Part shown: positions 22,424-34,442 of the stretch, one piece after another | Position numbering within the stretch: position 1 is the first letter of the stretch | How the letters are laid out: every line of letters starts with the position of its first letter | Assembly (NCBI GenBank): GCA_014529385.2 | Contig: CM043947.1 | Span: forward strand, 101,297,811 to 101,357,810 | Direction: 5' to 3' | Origin: Adiantum capillus-veneris | Taxonomy: Eukaryota > Streptophyta > Polypodiopsida > Polypodiales > Pteridaceae | DNA length: 60,000 nt | Translations under genes and position numbers: made by a program | Notes under the pieces: generated by a model | Told to the model about the DNA's origin: nothing | Databases searched by the model: none | What the model saw: only the letters and a program-made list of their open reading frames with translations

Positions 22424-22487
22424 CTTGGCACAGCCCGATGGCTTGAGCCATAGGCTGATCTCGGACCCATGATCCCTTGATCCATGT

Positions 22488-23409
22488 TCAACCACTTTGA
22501 TTTTCTGCATTCAGTCCTTGCTTCTGCTCCACTTCAACAATTGCATCCTCTACCATAGGTGATAGTACTGCCAGCGGTTTTGCATCCACATCAAACACAA
22601 GAATTGAACCTTCTGCAACTGTCTCCATGTTACTCTCATGTAGTTTCTGCATATTTGCAGCTTGTGCTCCCATTTGAATACTAGTTTGTTGCTCCATCAA
22701 CTGCTTGCGGATTGATTCCAATTGCATTTCCAATTCAGCCTTCCGCTCACGCAACTCGACATTCTCCTCGCGGACCTTATGCAGCAGCTTCAAACCACGA
22801 CTTGTACTTATCAATCGGCTTCTCCATGTGTTCTTGAAAAAGACCTACTACTTGGTGCCACAATTCCTTGGTGTAATCAAACACCTCTTTCTTCAAAACA
22901 TCCACATCTGCATCAGACATCAACACACCTATGACACCCTGGCCATCCAAAGTGGCCCTCTCCAGATCCACCAATGGAGTTAATCTATTCATCAAGAAAT
23001 TATTATCTACAATAAGATGTGCAATGTTATCCTCCACTTCATGAAACTGGTTCTCTGTGGACTCCTTAAGCCCATCTGCCCATATCTGAAACGCTTGTGT
23101 AGTTCTTGCCATCTCAAAAATCCGATTACGCACATCCGCACCGACCTGAGCTAACTCCTTCTGTAATAATGTCTTCTCCTTCAATACTTCATCCACCCGG
23201 CTTTATAGATGACCGACTTCACACTCCAAGCTATCAATGCGTTCCCCCTCAGACTTTTGTATCTCGAGGGTGAGGATCATAGCCTCCTGATTGCAGATAT
23301 ACCAATTCAAGTCCGACAAACTCTGAACAGCATCTTGAACTGAGAACACCCCATCCAACTTAACACTTGCAGGTTTAGAAAAAGGGGTTGTTTTAATGAC
23401 TTGTGTCAT
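22488..23409 (-). pseudogene. Element D extra ORF: coiled-coil part
   Basis: 23409-23203 and 23196-22777 are one frame split by TAA; 22814-22488 follows in another frame. Helical content is high throughout (LKEKTLLQKELAQVGADVRN; REENVELRERKAELEMQLE), with an acidic end. Corresponds in place and character to 10225-11119 of element A and to X. Family unknown. Confidence 0.55.
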
Positions 23410-23495
23410 CGAGGTCTATTCCCATGAACCCTTGCAAACCTTCCGCGGAAACAGAGTTATGGTACAGCTCTTGGTGTCAATTTTTGGCAATCCTA

Positions 23496-24369
23496 TCATA
23501 GAAGGGAAAAGAGTGACCTTCCCTGATGACTGCACCTTTTCATCTGTGCCAGATGCTGACTTACTTCCTTGGCCCAATTCAGATTTAAGCTTGTCCATAC
23601 TAGGCATATCCAATCCAACTTCTGACGCTTTGCATCACTAAAGCTCTGCACATATGGACTCTTAACAAAGCTCTGTGGTGTGGGTGTGAGAGGTATCTGC
23701 AGCACATAGGAGAAAATTGCCTGCAAGTAAGGAGCTACCTTGGTAACAGACGGTGACCTTCTTTTATCCCTTGGCTCTGAAAGCTGCAGTCTGTAAAAAA
23801 TGAAGGATGCCCAATCCACCTTCTGCCCTCGTTCTGCATGATTAATTGGGGCAAACGCCTCTTTGGACATATAGGCATTTTTCACCAACAAACAAACCCT
23901 ATCCAAATACCAAAATAAGTGAGTACTGCGGAGTTTGCGACAATTCCGCACCATATAATAAGCCCTACTGCCTTCTGGCTGCCCAAATCATCGCATCTGT
24001 CATTTTCTTTACCTTGTGCAAAGGATTGTGAGCAACCTTGAATACCTCTGCCACCAACTTTAAGGAAAAGTCCTTTCCCTCCATGATATAGCCAACATTT
24101 TCCCTAAGGTGGCAAATCTGCGGTTCTGCAAACTCGTTCTTCTCCCAAAGTGCCCATGGTAAACATGCATACTCATAAAGGCCAACCCGGCGTAGCCATA
24201 CCTCTGTATCACGATCATGAACGTAGAATATCTCATCGACCTCCATCTCCTCCACAACATCGTCTCCAGTGGATTCTGCCCCCTCACTTTCCTCCACGCT
24301 CTGAATACTTTCTCTGCGGGGGCGTAACAGCTCCGCCATGGCCATCTTCATCGAACGAGTTTGCGTCAT
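23496..24369 (-). pseudogene. Element D extra ORF: helical domain
   Basis: 24369-23965 begins MTQTRSMKMAMAELL, has an acidic stretch (EESEGAESTGDDVVEEMEVDE) and then VWLRRVGLYEYACLPWALWE; after a shift 23954-23496 continues with LRSTHLFWYLDRVCLLVKNAY and KVDWASFIFYRLQ. The end of this region resembles in type the KAWYVWQFLYW region of element A at 11266-12090. Possible plant-mobile-domain-like accessory protein, not confirmed by eye. Confidence 0.5.
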
Positions 24370-24390
24370 CTCCTCCTCACCTAGCTCCTG

Positions 24391-24885
24391 CTATTTAGGC
24401 ACTGCAGATTTTTTGAAGCTTTCAAAAGACATGGCGTCAAAGGTGATAGGAAGCTCACGCACAATGGTAAAAATTCTTTTGACGAAGAACGCAGGATACA
24501 TGCATGCAAAATGAGTGTGGCCTTTCACCTTAAATTGTGCGTTGACCACCCCATGATGGTCCTTATTCTGAAATTGCGTGTTAATACCCCGCACACTTGT
24601 GTTGATTGGACCACTCGCTTCAAGGGAATCTCCCTTAAAAACATTCCGCGTCGTAAACTGGTGACTTCCTTGATGACATAACCCGTGGACAATGCCACCC
24701 AATGCAATTTCGCTATGGATTTTCTCCAACACCACACTTTTGTCAAAACCAAATCCGACCACATTCTGCAACATGAACCCACTGTTGGACACTCTATGGC
24801 TGTCAGTGTTCCCCAAAGAGTCCTCCTTGAACTCCAACACTGGTTGTACCCATTTCATTCCAATTTCCTCAGCCTTGTTTACCAT
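24391..24885 (-). pseudogene. Element D ORF directly after integrase
   Basis: 164 codons ending TAG, overlapping the integrase end in another frame. It contains FGFDKSVVLEKIHSEIALGG and YPAFFVKRIFTIVRELP. No family recognised; the position parallels 12423-12800 of element A, so it may be one ancestral extension of pol. Confidence 0.45.
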
Positions 24886-25949
24886 CCATCTTGAGTCTCA
24901 GGAATCTTGCCATAAAATTTATTCATCCTAAAGCCATTGACCGGTTTCACAACATGTGTACCAAAAACATCCCTCAATCTGAATGTTCCTTGGACTAATT
25001 CTTCTACAATTTGATAAGGCCCAAAGTACCTTAACTTCAGTTTTCCTGGGTGTGGTCCCAACTTGGAATTGTACAACATCACCCAATCACCCTTCTAAAA
25101 AATATTGAACTTAACCTGCCTTGTCATCCAAGCTTGTCGTCTCTTTTGTCCAATACCTGTTGCATATGCACTATGAATCGGATCCTCTTCCAACTTCAAC
25201 AACTCCCTCTGTCGATGCAACACAGAATCCTCAGGACTCGGCCTATGTTGAACTGCCAATCTCAGACTTGGAATCCCATACTCAATGGGAACAACAGCCT
25301 CAATCCCATAAACCAATTTGAAAGGTGTCATCCATGTGGCAACCTTATATGTTGTACGAAACAACCATAAAGCTAAGTCCAATTTGTCATCCCAATCTTT
25401 TCTATTTTCTGAGACAATCTTTTTTAGAATTCTCACTAGCACCTTGTTTGTACTCTCAGCTTGACCATTTGCCTGCAGATGATATGGAGTTGACTTCTTG
25501 TGAAAAATCATATGTGTAGCTGTCAACTCGGCAATTATTGAATTCAAAAAATGCACACCCTGATCTGACACTAACTCAATGGGACATCCAAATCTCGTCA
25601 TAATGTTTGTATACAAAAATCTAGCCACACTTGCTGCTTTATTATCCCTCAAAGATACTGCTTTCACCCATTTGGTAGCATAGTCTGTTGCAACCAAAAT
25701 GTATCTTGCTCCTGTTCTGCTAGGTTTCGGTGATATTTGCCCAACAAAATCTAATCCCCACTTTTAAAATGGCTCAAGTGGTAAAACTGGGTGATCCTGC
25801 AGCCTACCCATTGAAGTAGGTTGTCCAATCTTTTGACATTGCAGACATCCCGATGTGAATCCTTGAGCAACAATGGCCACCACAAGCCAGCTTGCATGAT
25901 CTTTCTCCCTGTTATTTCTCCAAAAAAATGTCCTCCTGCTGTTCCACAA
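24879..25949 (-). pseudogene. Element D integrase
   Basis: One frame with two in-frame stops: 25949-25764 (zinc-finger part, GCLQCQKIGQPTS), TAA at 25764-25766, core 25697-25095 with all three catalytic sites in view (ATDYATKW, SDQGVHFLN, ANGQAESTNK), TAG at 25095-25097, then the C-terminal domain 25082-24879 (LGPHPGKLKLRYFGPYQIVEEL). Both stops sit where relatives have Gln (FQKWG; FQKGD). Confidence 0.9.
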
Positions 25950-26164
25950 TGTGCTTCCTATAAAACCGCTTTCTGCTGCTCATCACGTACACATCTCCTG
26001 ATGATCTGATCTGCTCCCTTTCTATACAATGCTCTAGCAATAATCAGAAATGGCCTACTCCTCAATGCAAACTTCTTCCTTTGATCTGATGACATATTAG
26101 AAGGCAGCACTCCATTTGTCAAAAACTTCAACATTTAGTCATACCAATTGTCAAAATTCTGCCC

Positions 26165-26653
26165 CTATACAAAAAACAAATCCGCATCTGAAAACTGATC
26201 TGACACTCCTGGTGTCTCCTCAAAATGCTCCAATCCGCTAAGATAATCCACCACTACATGCTGATTCCCTGGTGTATTCAACACTGTATAATCAAACTCC
26301 TGCAACAAAAGCATCCATCTGGAAAGTCTACCCTCCATCTTTGGCTTCTTAACTAAGAAGATAAGTGCTTGATGGTCCACATGGAAAACCACTTTATTCC
26401 CCAACAAGTAATGTCGAAATTTATCCAAGGCAAATTGCATCCCTAAAGCCTCACGCTTCGTAACAATATAGTTCTTCTTAGTCGGTTTCAAATCCGACTT
26501 GCATAATATACTGGTCTGAACCATCTGCGGATCTTCTCCAGCATCAGCGCTGCTCCTACTGCAATATCCGATGCATCCACAAACACATGGAAAGGCAACT
26601 GCCAATGTGGAGATTGAATAATAGGTGATACCACTACCATCTTTTTCAAACAC
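26165..26653 (-). pseudogene. Element D RNase H
   Basis: Contains YIVTKREALGMQFALDKFRH, VFHVDHQALIFLVKKPKMEG and LQEFDYTVLNTPGNQHVVVD followed by YLSGLE, the usual gypsy RNase H order. The N-terminal part is in a disturbed frame. Ends TAG at 26165-26167. Confidence 0.85.
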
Positions 26654-26659
26654 TGAAAA

Positions 26660-27711
26660 GCCTTTTCCTAAGCATATCCCCAGATAAAATTAATATCCTT
26701 CTTTGTCAAATGAGTCAAAGGTGCACTGACATATGCCAAATACCTCAAATTCTAATTATGCCACTTAATCTGTCCCATTAACCTAGAAACCTCCTTCACA
26801 TTAACAGATGCTACTACCTTCTGAATTGCACTGATCTTGTCTAAATCTATGGAAATCCCTTCTTTAGAAATGATATTCCTACAATTTCCCTCTTTGGACT
26901 GCAGTTGCACACTTATATGGATTCAAAGATATCCGAAACAATCGACATCTTTCCAAACATTTCCTCAAATATTTCAAATGGTTAATCTTCTCACCAAATA
27001 CCTAAAAATCATCCATAAAAATCCTCATGAACTTTGTCAAATAAGGTTCAAATGTCTTAAATGCTGCTTTTGAGTAAGAAGGGGGTCCATTCTTCAATCA
27101 AAACTCATCATTGTGTATGCAAAAGCTCCCCACTCAGTAATAAATATTGTCTTAGCTACATCCTCATCTGCCATCCGAATCTGATTATACCCTGAAAATC
27201 CATCAAGAAAATTGTACATCTCATGTCCTGCTACATCATCCAAAATTGAATTCACAAATGGCAATGGGAATGGATCTGCAATGGTTGCTGCATTCAACTT
27301 CCTGTAATCCACACAAACACGGATCTTCCCTGACTTCTTGGGAGCCACCACTATAGGTGACAACCATTCTGCTTGATCAATTGGAACTATAAATCCCACT
27401 TGGAGAAGCTTGTCCAACTCCTCTTTAACATGCTTAGCATAATTGGGGTTCATTCTATATCTCTGCTGAATCACTGGAACTGCATCCTCCTTCAAGTTGA
27501 TTTTGTGCTTATACACATCCGGATCCATGCCCTTCAAATCAGAATAATCCCAAGCAAAAACATCAATAAACTCTGTCAACAACTGCTTCAATTCTTCCTT
27601 AAATGCATCATCCAAATGAACACTTATTTTGACAACTTTAGGACTCCCTTGAGATCCCAAATCAAGATCCTGCAATTCATCCTCTTTGACTCTGGCAACC
27701 TTCTCCATCAA
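26660..27711 (-). pseudogene. Element D reverse transcriptase
   Basis: 27711-27094 covers the fingers and palm start: DVFAWDYSDLKGMDPDVYKH, KIRVCVDYRKLNAATIADPF, MYNFLDGFSGYNQIRMAD. After TGA at 27094 and a frameshift the box FMDDF is still readable near 27005-27020, followed by TAG at 27002-27004; later pieces to 26660 include SRLMGQIKWHN. Both catalytic Asp codons survive but the frame does not. Confidence 0.85.
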
Positions 27712-27777
27712 TTTATCATAAAGAAACTCTGCTCTGAGGATTGCCTCCTTTGGTGCAATATCCCCTTCTGAATTATC

Positions 27778-28671
27778 CTAATCCTTTTCTGCACTACTAT
27801 GACCAATTTGTGACTTCTTCTCTGACTTCTTGCCTGACTTCAGATCTGCATCTGCTGCTTCTAGCTTATTAGTTGACTTCTTCAACTCTCCCTGATTCAC
27901 ATACTTCTCAACAATCTTCACAACATCCACTTCAAACATTGGAACCACTGTAGTATTAGCCTCTATAAAACATGCTTCCTCATCATCTTCAACTTCCTTA
28001 GCTAAATTCATAGTCTGAGCCAGCATTGGTTTCATCGATGTCAAAAACTGCTTCTTGGAACTCATCGGAATCCTCATTGAATTTTTACCCTTCTTCAAAA
28101 TGACCTCATTCTTTTCCCAATCCTGTTTAAGCTTTGTTGACTTAAACCATGGTCTACCCAACAACATAGAATAAGCATTACCAGCATCTTGCATCTTCAG
28201 CACCACGAAATTTGCAGTAAAAGACAATCCATGAACTTTAAGAGTTTTACATCTCAACACTCCAATAGGCTGCACTCTGCGCTGGTCCGCCATCCGCACT
28301 TGAAATGGTGCAGGCTCCAACTTCACATTTGTCATCTTCTGAAATTCACTTTTTGACAGAATATTCACCCCGGATCCACCATTCAACATAAATTCTGGAA
28401 ACACACGGCCATCAAACTCGAGCTGCATAGTTGGTATAGTGAAATCCACATCATTTGGATTAATTTGATAACTCCCAATCGATTTCTCCAATGCATTTGA
28501 AGTCATGGGGACTTTTGTCATCCTGGTTGCAGAATAAAACCTATCTCGGAAAATTGGTACCAACAAAAGCAACTGATCCAATGTAAAGTGCATAGGAGTA
28601 TTTAGCAGTTCTTCAAACAATGTTGCTAACTGTAATTCAGAATTGACCACTTTTTGCATCTGCTTTCGCAT
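27778..28671 (-). pseudogene. Element D aspartic protease region
   Basis: 297 codons ending TAG. The active-site loop reads FMLNGGSGVNIL near 28366-28400; relatives have Asp before GGSGVN, so GAT to AAT removed the catalytic residue. The second block YSMLLGRPWFK is intact. The rest (VEDDEEACFIEANTTVVP; Lys/Ser-rich end) is a linker to the reverse transcriptase, which continues in the same frame at 27711. Confidence 0.85.
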
Positions 28672-28679
28672 CTTTTAGA

Positions 28680-30589
28680 AATTGTCTCATTAGGACCCAA
28701 CTTATGAACTTCCTCAACTGCTTCATCTCTTACATCTCTTTGCTCCTCCCAATCTAGAGGTGGTTTAAGATGTGCTTTTGAACGTGTTACTACCAAACTA
28801 TCCAAATCTTCCCACATATCCTTTGAGGGACTACATTCTAAAGGACAATTTATCGAAACCGTATTCGCTTTGTGATCCAGAAAAACCTCAACACCAACTA
28901 AATTGTCTGAGCCGCTTCCTTTGTTCTGCTTCCTGTTGTGCTGGTGGTGCAGGCAACTGTGCTACCTGCGCATTCCCTATTTGGGATTCCACCCTTGTGG
29001 ATTCCAATTTTGTGGTTGTTGCCACCCCTGTGGCTGCTGCCAGTTTTGCTGTTGATTCCAATTTCCTCCCCATGGCCTAAAATTCTGATATTCTCCAAAC
29101 CTTGGTCAAAATCCTTGAATGAAATTTCCTCAAAATGTTTGATTCTGATTCTAAGGTGGTCTCCACCCCGAGAATGGCTGCTGATTTCTCTACCATCCCA
29201 GATTATTAAATACCTTTTGTTGTCCACTTGTATCCGGAAAGACTCCACTTTCTTGTGCAAAATTTTGCTGAATCCTCTCTGGGATTGGTCCTCGAAAATT
29301 TGGATTATACCAGCAATTAGGTGTAACATGACCATCTTTTTCCACAAATGTCACAATGGAGCTTCCTGGTAGATGACTCCGGCTTGACACCCAACTTTTT
29401 CAATTTCTTCTCTACCATCATTTACAATGTACTACTCTTAGACTTCCCTTTGGCCTTCTTCTTACCCTTCTTCTTATGCTTCCTCTTCTTGTCCTCCTTC
29501 TCTGAATCAGAATCTGATTCTAAACTCTCATCGGATTCTGAATTGCTACCCGAATCTGAATTTGAATCTGTATCTGTATCCGTATCCGAATCTGAATTGG
29601 AATCTGACTCATCCTTACTACTGTCATCTGCTGATCTCTTCTTCTTTTTACCCTTTTTCTCCTTATTTTTGGACTTCTTTATAGAGGAACCTGGGTTAAG
29701 AACTCCAAACCTCTTTCTGCCCTTGTGGCAGTTGCCACCAAATTATCCAATCCTGCTCCAACATCAACCCCAGCAACTGCATTCTGCAATTCTTTCCGCA
29801 ACCCATTCATATAATATGCGGCTAACATTTCATCTGTAGGCCTCTCTGCATAGGTAAGCCTATTCAAGTACTGATTAAACCTCTGAGTATAATCCTCAAC
29901 AAACATTTTTTTCTGCTCAATGCCCTTCACTTTATTAAGCACATCATTTGGTGTCTTCTCCTTTCGGAATCTGTTCAGAAATGCATTTCTCAATGCATCA
30001 TAATCCACAAAATGTCCCACATTGAAATTACTCAACCATTGCATGGATTTTCCCTCCAATGTCGCTTGGAATTGTCGCATTTTGGCTGCTGCATCATATA
30101 CTCCATCAAATCCTCTTGCCTGCCATCTTGTGTCAAATTGAGCTACGTGGCAATCAGGGTCCTGTTTGGATTTCCTTAAGAAGGTCCCGAACTTGATGCA
30201 AAATCTGCTCTAGCCGTTGCCACCATATTCCTTTGCGGATTTGGAGATAATTGCCCTGCTGAGGATGATGATGATGATCCCGGTATTACTGGTTGCCGTG
30301 GAATATCTCCACCAATGCCCAGAGGGTCATGTTCTAATCTTCTCCTTGTTAGAAACAATTGCTGCAACACTTCACCTCCAACATATCTTGGGGCTAATGG
30401 CCTATTCTCCTCAGCCTCATTGAAAATTCCCCCATATTGCTCAATGTCCTCTAAATCCTCCGTACTCGGCTCTAATGCTTCCTCCAAATTGTCAACTTGG
30501 ACACCTCTGTCTTCACGATTCTTCTGTCCTGCTTCATGTTGTTCCTGCTGTTGCTGCAACTCCCGCTGCCTCGCAGCCAAGCTTGTCAA
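28680..30589 (-). pseudogene. Element D gag
   Basis: 30589-30176 is an N-terminal Gln/Ser-rich region (ARQRELQQQQEQHEAGQ). 30080-29679 is the gag core: RQFQATLEGKSMQWLSNF, LRNAFLNRFRKEKTPNDV, MLAAYYMNGLRKELQNAVAG. A charged Ser/Asp/Glu stretch with Lys runs follows around 29440-29680. A zinc-knuckle remnant (CDKCGKDGHVTPNCW type, here KDGHVTPNCWYNP) lies at 29320-29390. The Asn/Gln/Gly-rich part 29190-28880 leads to the protease. Several stops (TAA 30176, TAG 29190). Confidence 0.82.
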
Positions 30590-30776
30590 ATAAGAATGTG
30601 ATGGCTGTGGTAAATTATCCAGAATTGATTACCCAATGGCACTTGACCTCTTCAAAACCAAACTGTCATAATAACTGCCGATGCCTTTTCGATTCCACTT
30701 CATCCTGGCACTCCACCTTCTCAAAGAAGAGAGTAACTTCGACCATGAACACACGTCACCAACACCGTGATCGCAG

Positions 30777-31195
30777 TGTATTATTGCTCTTAACTCTCCC
30801 ATTTAAACATCATTTAACTCTGACAAATAGTCTGACAAACACTCTGAACATTCACAGAATTCCGCCATCGCTGCACACTTTAGTACAGACTCGCAGACAT
30901 ACTCTGGAAAGACTCGCTACTTCCATTATGCATTTAGAATACTACATTGATGATAATACAGAAAGAGAAAGAAGACAACAATGCTGACAAAACATTCTAC
31001 ACTTCCTTAATACTGCACGAGTCTGCCATCACATCCTCTTCATCATCGTAACGTGAACTACCTATTGCCGAACACCTCTTGACATAAATAAACATCCCTA
31101 CACTTAAGATCCCAAAAGACACACCCCATATTAAGGTTCATTACATAGTCACTTTTAAAGTCAAAATCCTACTCCACCGAGGTGTAGCGTTAACA
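30777..31195 (-). repeat. Element D 5' LTR
   Basis: 419 bp, TGTATTATTGCTC to GCGTTAACA on the plus strand, pairing with 22005-22423. Confidence 0.92.
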
Positions 31196-31200
31196 CCTAT

Positions 31201-31715
31201 AAAAGTTCTACTTTGATGAGAGGGTACGGCATGGATAGTTGGTGCCATTGAGCGTTGATTTGATTGGGAGTGAGTTGAGTGACATTGACAGAGTGTAGAA
31301 CTCTTAACTCCCAATCCATAGCGGCCTTCCACTGCTCATCCACCTCTAAGGTGATCTTCTCCTTCAGTGCGTCTTCTTCAGCTTTTGATAGCTGGACCAT
31401 TGGCACTATATTTGCATCTGTGACGTGAATCTGAAAATATTCATCACCACTCGGCTCTTTTGTGGACTGCGTCTCAAACTCAGTAAACGAGACCGAGGGA
31501 ATGTCTATTTGTTGCCGCTCTGAAGTGCCTGCCTCTTCCTGCATGTCTGGCTTTCTATCTCTGAGGAGCTGATTTATCCGCTTGAGTTCTGGTATCTCCT
31601 TTAGGAGCTCCTCCTCTCTTTGAACCCGCATAAGTGCCACGTCTTTGCGTTGTGACTGTTCAAGCTTTAATTCCAGTTCTAAGTCCTTGTTTTTCTTTTC
31701 AAGTGCCTTGTACAC
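31201..31715 (-). pseudogene. X, middle piece: coiled-coil extra ORF
   Basis: Strong coiled coil (LEKKNKDLELELKLEQSQRK; REEELLKEIPELKRINQLL) followed by a Ser/Thr-rich acidic linker and EEDALKEKITLEVDEQWKAA. The frame upstream of 31716 lies in the LTR of T, so the true ORF continues at 58961, beyond T. It ends at the right TSD of D, where a C-to-T change turned a Gln codon into TAG; the left TSD copy keeps the Gln codon. Confidence 0.6.
31711..31715 (+). repeat. Target-site duplication TACAC of T, left copy
   Basis: TACAC before T pairs with TACAA at 58961-58965, one mismatch across 27 kb; the X coiled coil resumes on both sides. Confidence 0.65.
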
Positions 31716-32550
31716 TGTTAGCGGGTCGCCACGACGGGCGTCTGCAGCATAGCTTTCTGGCACTAACATAATGTCAATACTCAGGAAAAGTGACTCGGAT
31801 GGGGCACGAAGACTCTATGAGATCGTCAATCTCACAAAGTGAACCTTAACAAGCAAACACACTAACTCTACAAGAAAACCAACACTCAACGATCAGGGAA
31901 ATCTGCTTATGTCCTTTCTCACAGCTCTAGGTCATCACGCCATTTCGGCACTCGAACGGACTCGAAATGCAACGAAACTTTAGGAGGAGGTCTAGGACAC
32001 CTAGGGGCACTATCCTAACAAGTCTAGTCGCAATACAACAAGGTACCAAAATCACAATCCATCATGAAAAAGGTCCTAAAAACTGCAACAGAACTATCTA
32101 GAAAGGTCGCCCACAGACACATAATCACGAACCACATCAAAACTGACAATGCTTACACTTGAATGAAAGAGAAAAGAGAGAGGAACACAATGCAAGTTTC
32201 TGAATTGAAAACGGATTATCAAATCATTAGTTGCGCCGATTACAAGATGGAGCAGCTCGTAGCTTGAGCGTACGTTTTTTGAGCTCCCTTCTTCTTCTCA
32301 AGATAAGCCTCCTTTCACATTAAGGTTATTGAACTTTATACCTAGGACATTCTAAATGGCTAGTGTCCAGTTTACATGGACCTTACAAATATCATTACAT
32401 TATTACAAATCAGGGAATTGATCCATTACTTTGGAATCAGGATTTACACAGAGTATCACTACACTAGCTCGAACAAAATAATAGACTACAAATGTGGTGT
32501 CGGGCTACGTGCCTGACCAGTTGGACACCCGTTTGATTTATCCTCAAACA
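31716..32550 (-). repeat. T 3' LTR
   Basis: 835 bp, TGTTAGCGGGTCGCC to ATCCTCAAACA on the plus strand. Relative to the 5' copies it lacks about 75 bp after AAGGTCGCCC (near 32107). Confidence 0.85.
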
Positions 32551-32563
32551 TTCCCCCCTTCCT
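32551..32563 (-). other. T polypurine tract
   Basis: AGGAAGGGGGGAA on the minus strand, directly before the 3' LTR. Confidence 0.8.
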
Positions 32564-33130
32564 AATTTGTGCCTTCCCTTGACACGACCTTGTGCAGTCT
32601 TGTCATAGGGTTGTCTTCAACTTTGTCTTCAAGGTTGGTCTTCAACTTGGGAAGTGCTTTGTCAATGATCACACTCCCCCCTTCCTTGAGTGATTCATAT
32701 CTTTCGTGTTGTTGATACATGATTTGAGCGTGATTGTTGAGGCAACTTTTGTTCTTGTTGCACATTTTCCTCTTTGTTGCCAGTCTTGGCCGCTGGGAAG
32801 ATGGATGTTGATGTGTCTGAGATTACAAAATTGAACCTCTTTGGGGCGTGGACTTTATGATGGATTTTCTTTCAAGGTCCACTGCAATTTGAGTTTTCTG
32901 CAATAGGTCACCAATGTTGAAGCATTGTGTGAGCTACATATGGTTGTTGTGGAAAGCTCGCTTGCTAAATTTTTCATTGCTTGTCGTTGTAGGCCATTCG
33001 TTGACTTGCCATTGTTTGATGGAGCTTTGACATTGTTGCCCTTTTAGATAAAAGATTCTCTTGATAAGCATCTGGGGACCTGCAGTTTTTGCTCCAAGTT
33101 GTTGTCAATTGATTTGGGTAGCCATTTCCT
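32562..33130 (-). pseudogene. T C-terminal ORF tail
   Basis: The last 67 codons (32765-32562) read KEGGSVIIDKALPKLKTNLE and RLHKVVSREGTN up to the polypurine tract. Upstream to about 33130 an open frame with single stops (KRIFYLKGQQCQSSIKQW) continues. It is Lys/Gln-rich, like the accessory ORF at 36001-37900, and probably is its end. No family recognised. Confidence 0.45.
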
Positions 33131-34050
33131 TATTGATGATGTAGAAGGAATATATACAAGAAGTTGATGATGAGAGTTTCTAGATTAGGGCCTTAAAACC
33201 CAGATGACAAAAGGGAAAAACCCGGTGTGGTACTATGACATGTACATAGTGGGAACGCATGCTACAAGAGTTATCTTGTAACTTTTTAGATACATAGTTA
33301 TATTTTCTATAATGTACATATGCATATTTAAGTATAATAATAAGCCTTCTATCTCATCCTATTATTTTTCTTAAGGGTAACCTATTCTTACTTTACCATC
33401 AGAAAATACTATGGGAAAAGCATCAATAGCTCCGCCTCTTTAACTTGGGGTAACAAGCATTCATTCTTTATTTCTACTATCTCATTATCTTCTCACACCC
33501 TAGCTAGATTCTATATCTAAGGTAAAATCCAATATATATATATTCTATGTATTTTTCATATTTTTCTTATATTTCTTTTTAAATAGCTACTAGGAGGGAA
33601 TCAAATCCTAGTGGGACACTAGGTGACATGATTTCAAGGATGCACTTATTTTAATGCATTATTGTAAACATGATTAAAAAAATTTATCAAGAATCAATGT
33701 CATGCTTTCATATGACATGAGGCGTCCTTTGGAATCAAATGAAAGTCTAGCCTAAGGGGACCACAGGAAGACTTTTGTTGCCAGAAATGGACCCTATTTT
33801 GATGATTTTTGTACACAAGGTTCCAATCCGAATTGGAAAACAATTTTAAAGTGAAAATCGTAGCTAATGAGCTGAAGTTTTTGCCCATGTTTTTACTTTT
33901 TTATTTGGAGCCACGGTAAACGAGATATGATCAAAATACTAGACCCCAGTCTGCCCACATCATGCAGGGACAGCTCATTTCCAACTTTTCCAGATTCTAT
34001 TCACACTGGCTCCTATCTTCTTGTGTAAACCCTTGGGGGTTCCCTTAACC

Positions 34051-34060
34051 TATAAAAGGG
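34051..34060 (+). promoter_or_regulatory. TATA-box-like element
   Basis: TATAAAAGGG, a strong plant TATA consensus, about 30-40 bp before GAAAAGAACTCAAGC. Probably the promoter of an LTR remnant. Confidence 0.45.
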
Positions 34061-34383
34061 GACCTCTTCTTCCTTGAAAAGAACTCAAGCATTCAAGCCA
34101 TTAATGAGAGGAATTCATGAGTAGTAATGCCAAATTGTACTTACCCATTAACATAAGCCTAAGCCTACACTTTCTTCTAGAGGAAGACTAGCCATTCTTG
34201 CATGCTATCCTTGAAAGATCAAATCTAATCAAACAAGGTCTTGGACTTGGCATATCAATCAAAGTTGAATTTTCCCTTCTTCTTCTCTCTCCGTCAATAA
34301 TGGTGTCGAAGGGTTTGTCAAGTAAGATATGTTCTACATTGATGTTTTCTTGATTTCTTGTTGTTTCTTTTTCATCTCTAATC

Positions 34384-34387
<4 letters not shown>

Positions 34388-34441
<54 letters not shown>
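34388..34441 (+). repeat. (AT)n microsatellite
   Basis: Uninterrupted AT repeat of 54 bp. Confidence 0.9.

Positions 34442-34442
<1 letters not shown>

Larger units (their letters stand above)
22005..31195 (-). mobile_element. Element D: Ty3/gypsy LTR retrotransposon with extra downstream ORFs
   Basis: 9191 bp with two 419-bp LTRs, flanked by CCTGT (22000-22004) and CCTAT (31196-31200), a 5-bp TSD with one mismatch. Minus-strand order: LTR, gag, zinc knuckle, protease, reverse transcriptase, RNase H, integrase, then roughly 2.4 kb of extra ORFs with coiled coils, LTR. The layout matches element A but the sequences are well diverged. Every domain has stops or shifts. I see no clear polypurine tract before the 3' LTR. 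Confidence 0.92.

Noticed and set aside
30475-30987. 170-codon plus-strand ORF
   Set aside because: Runs from antisense gag into the LTR of D and recurs in the other LTR (21829-22215).
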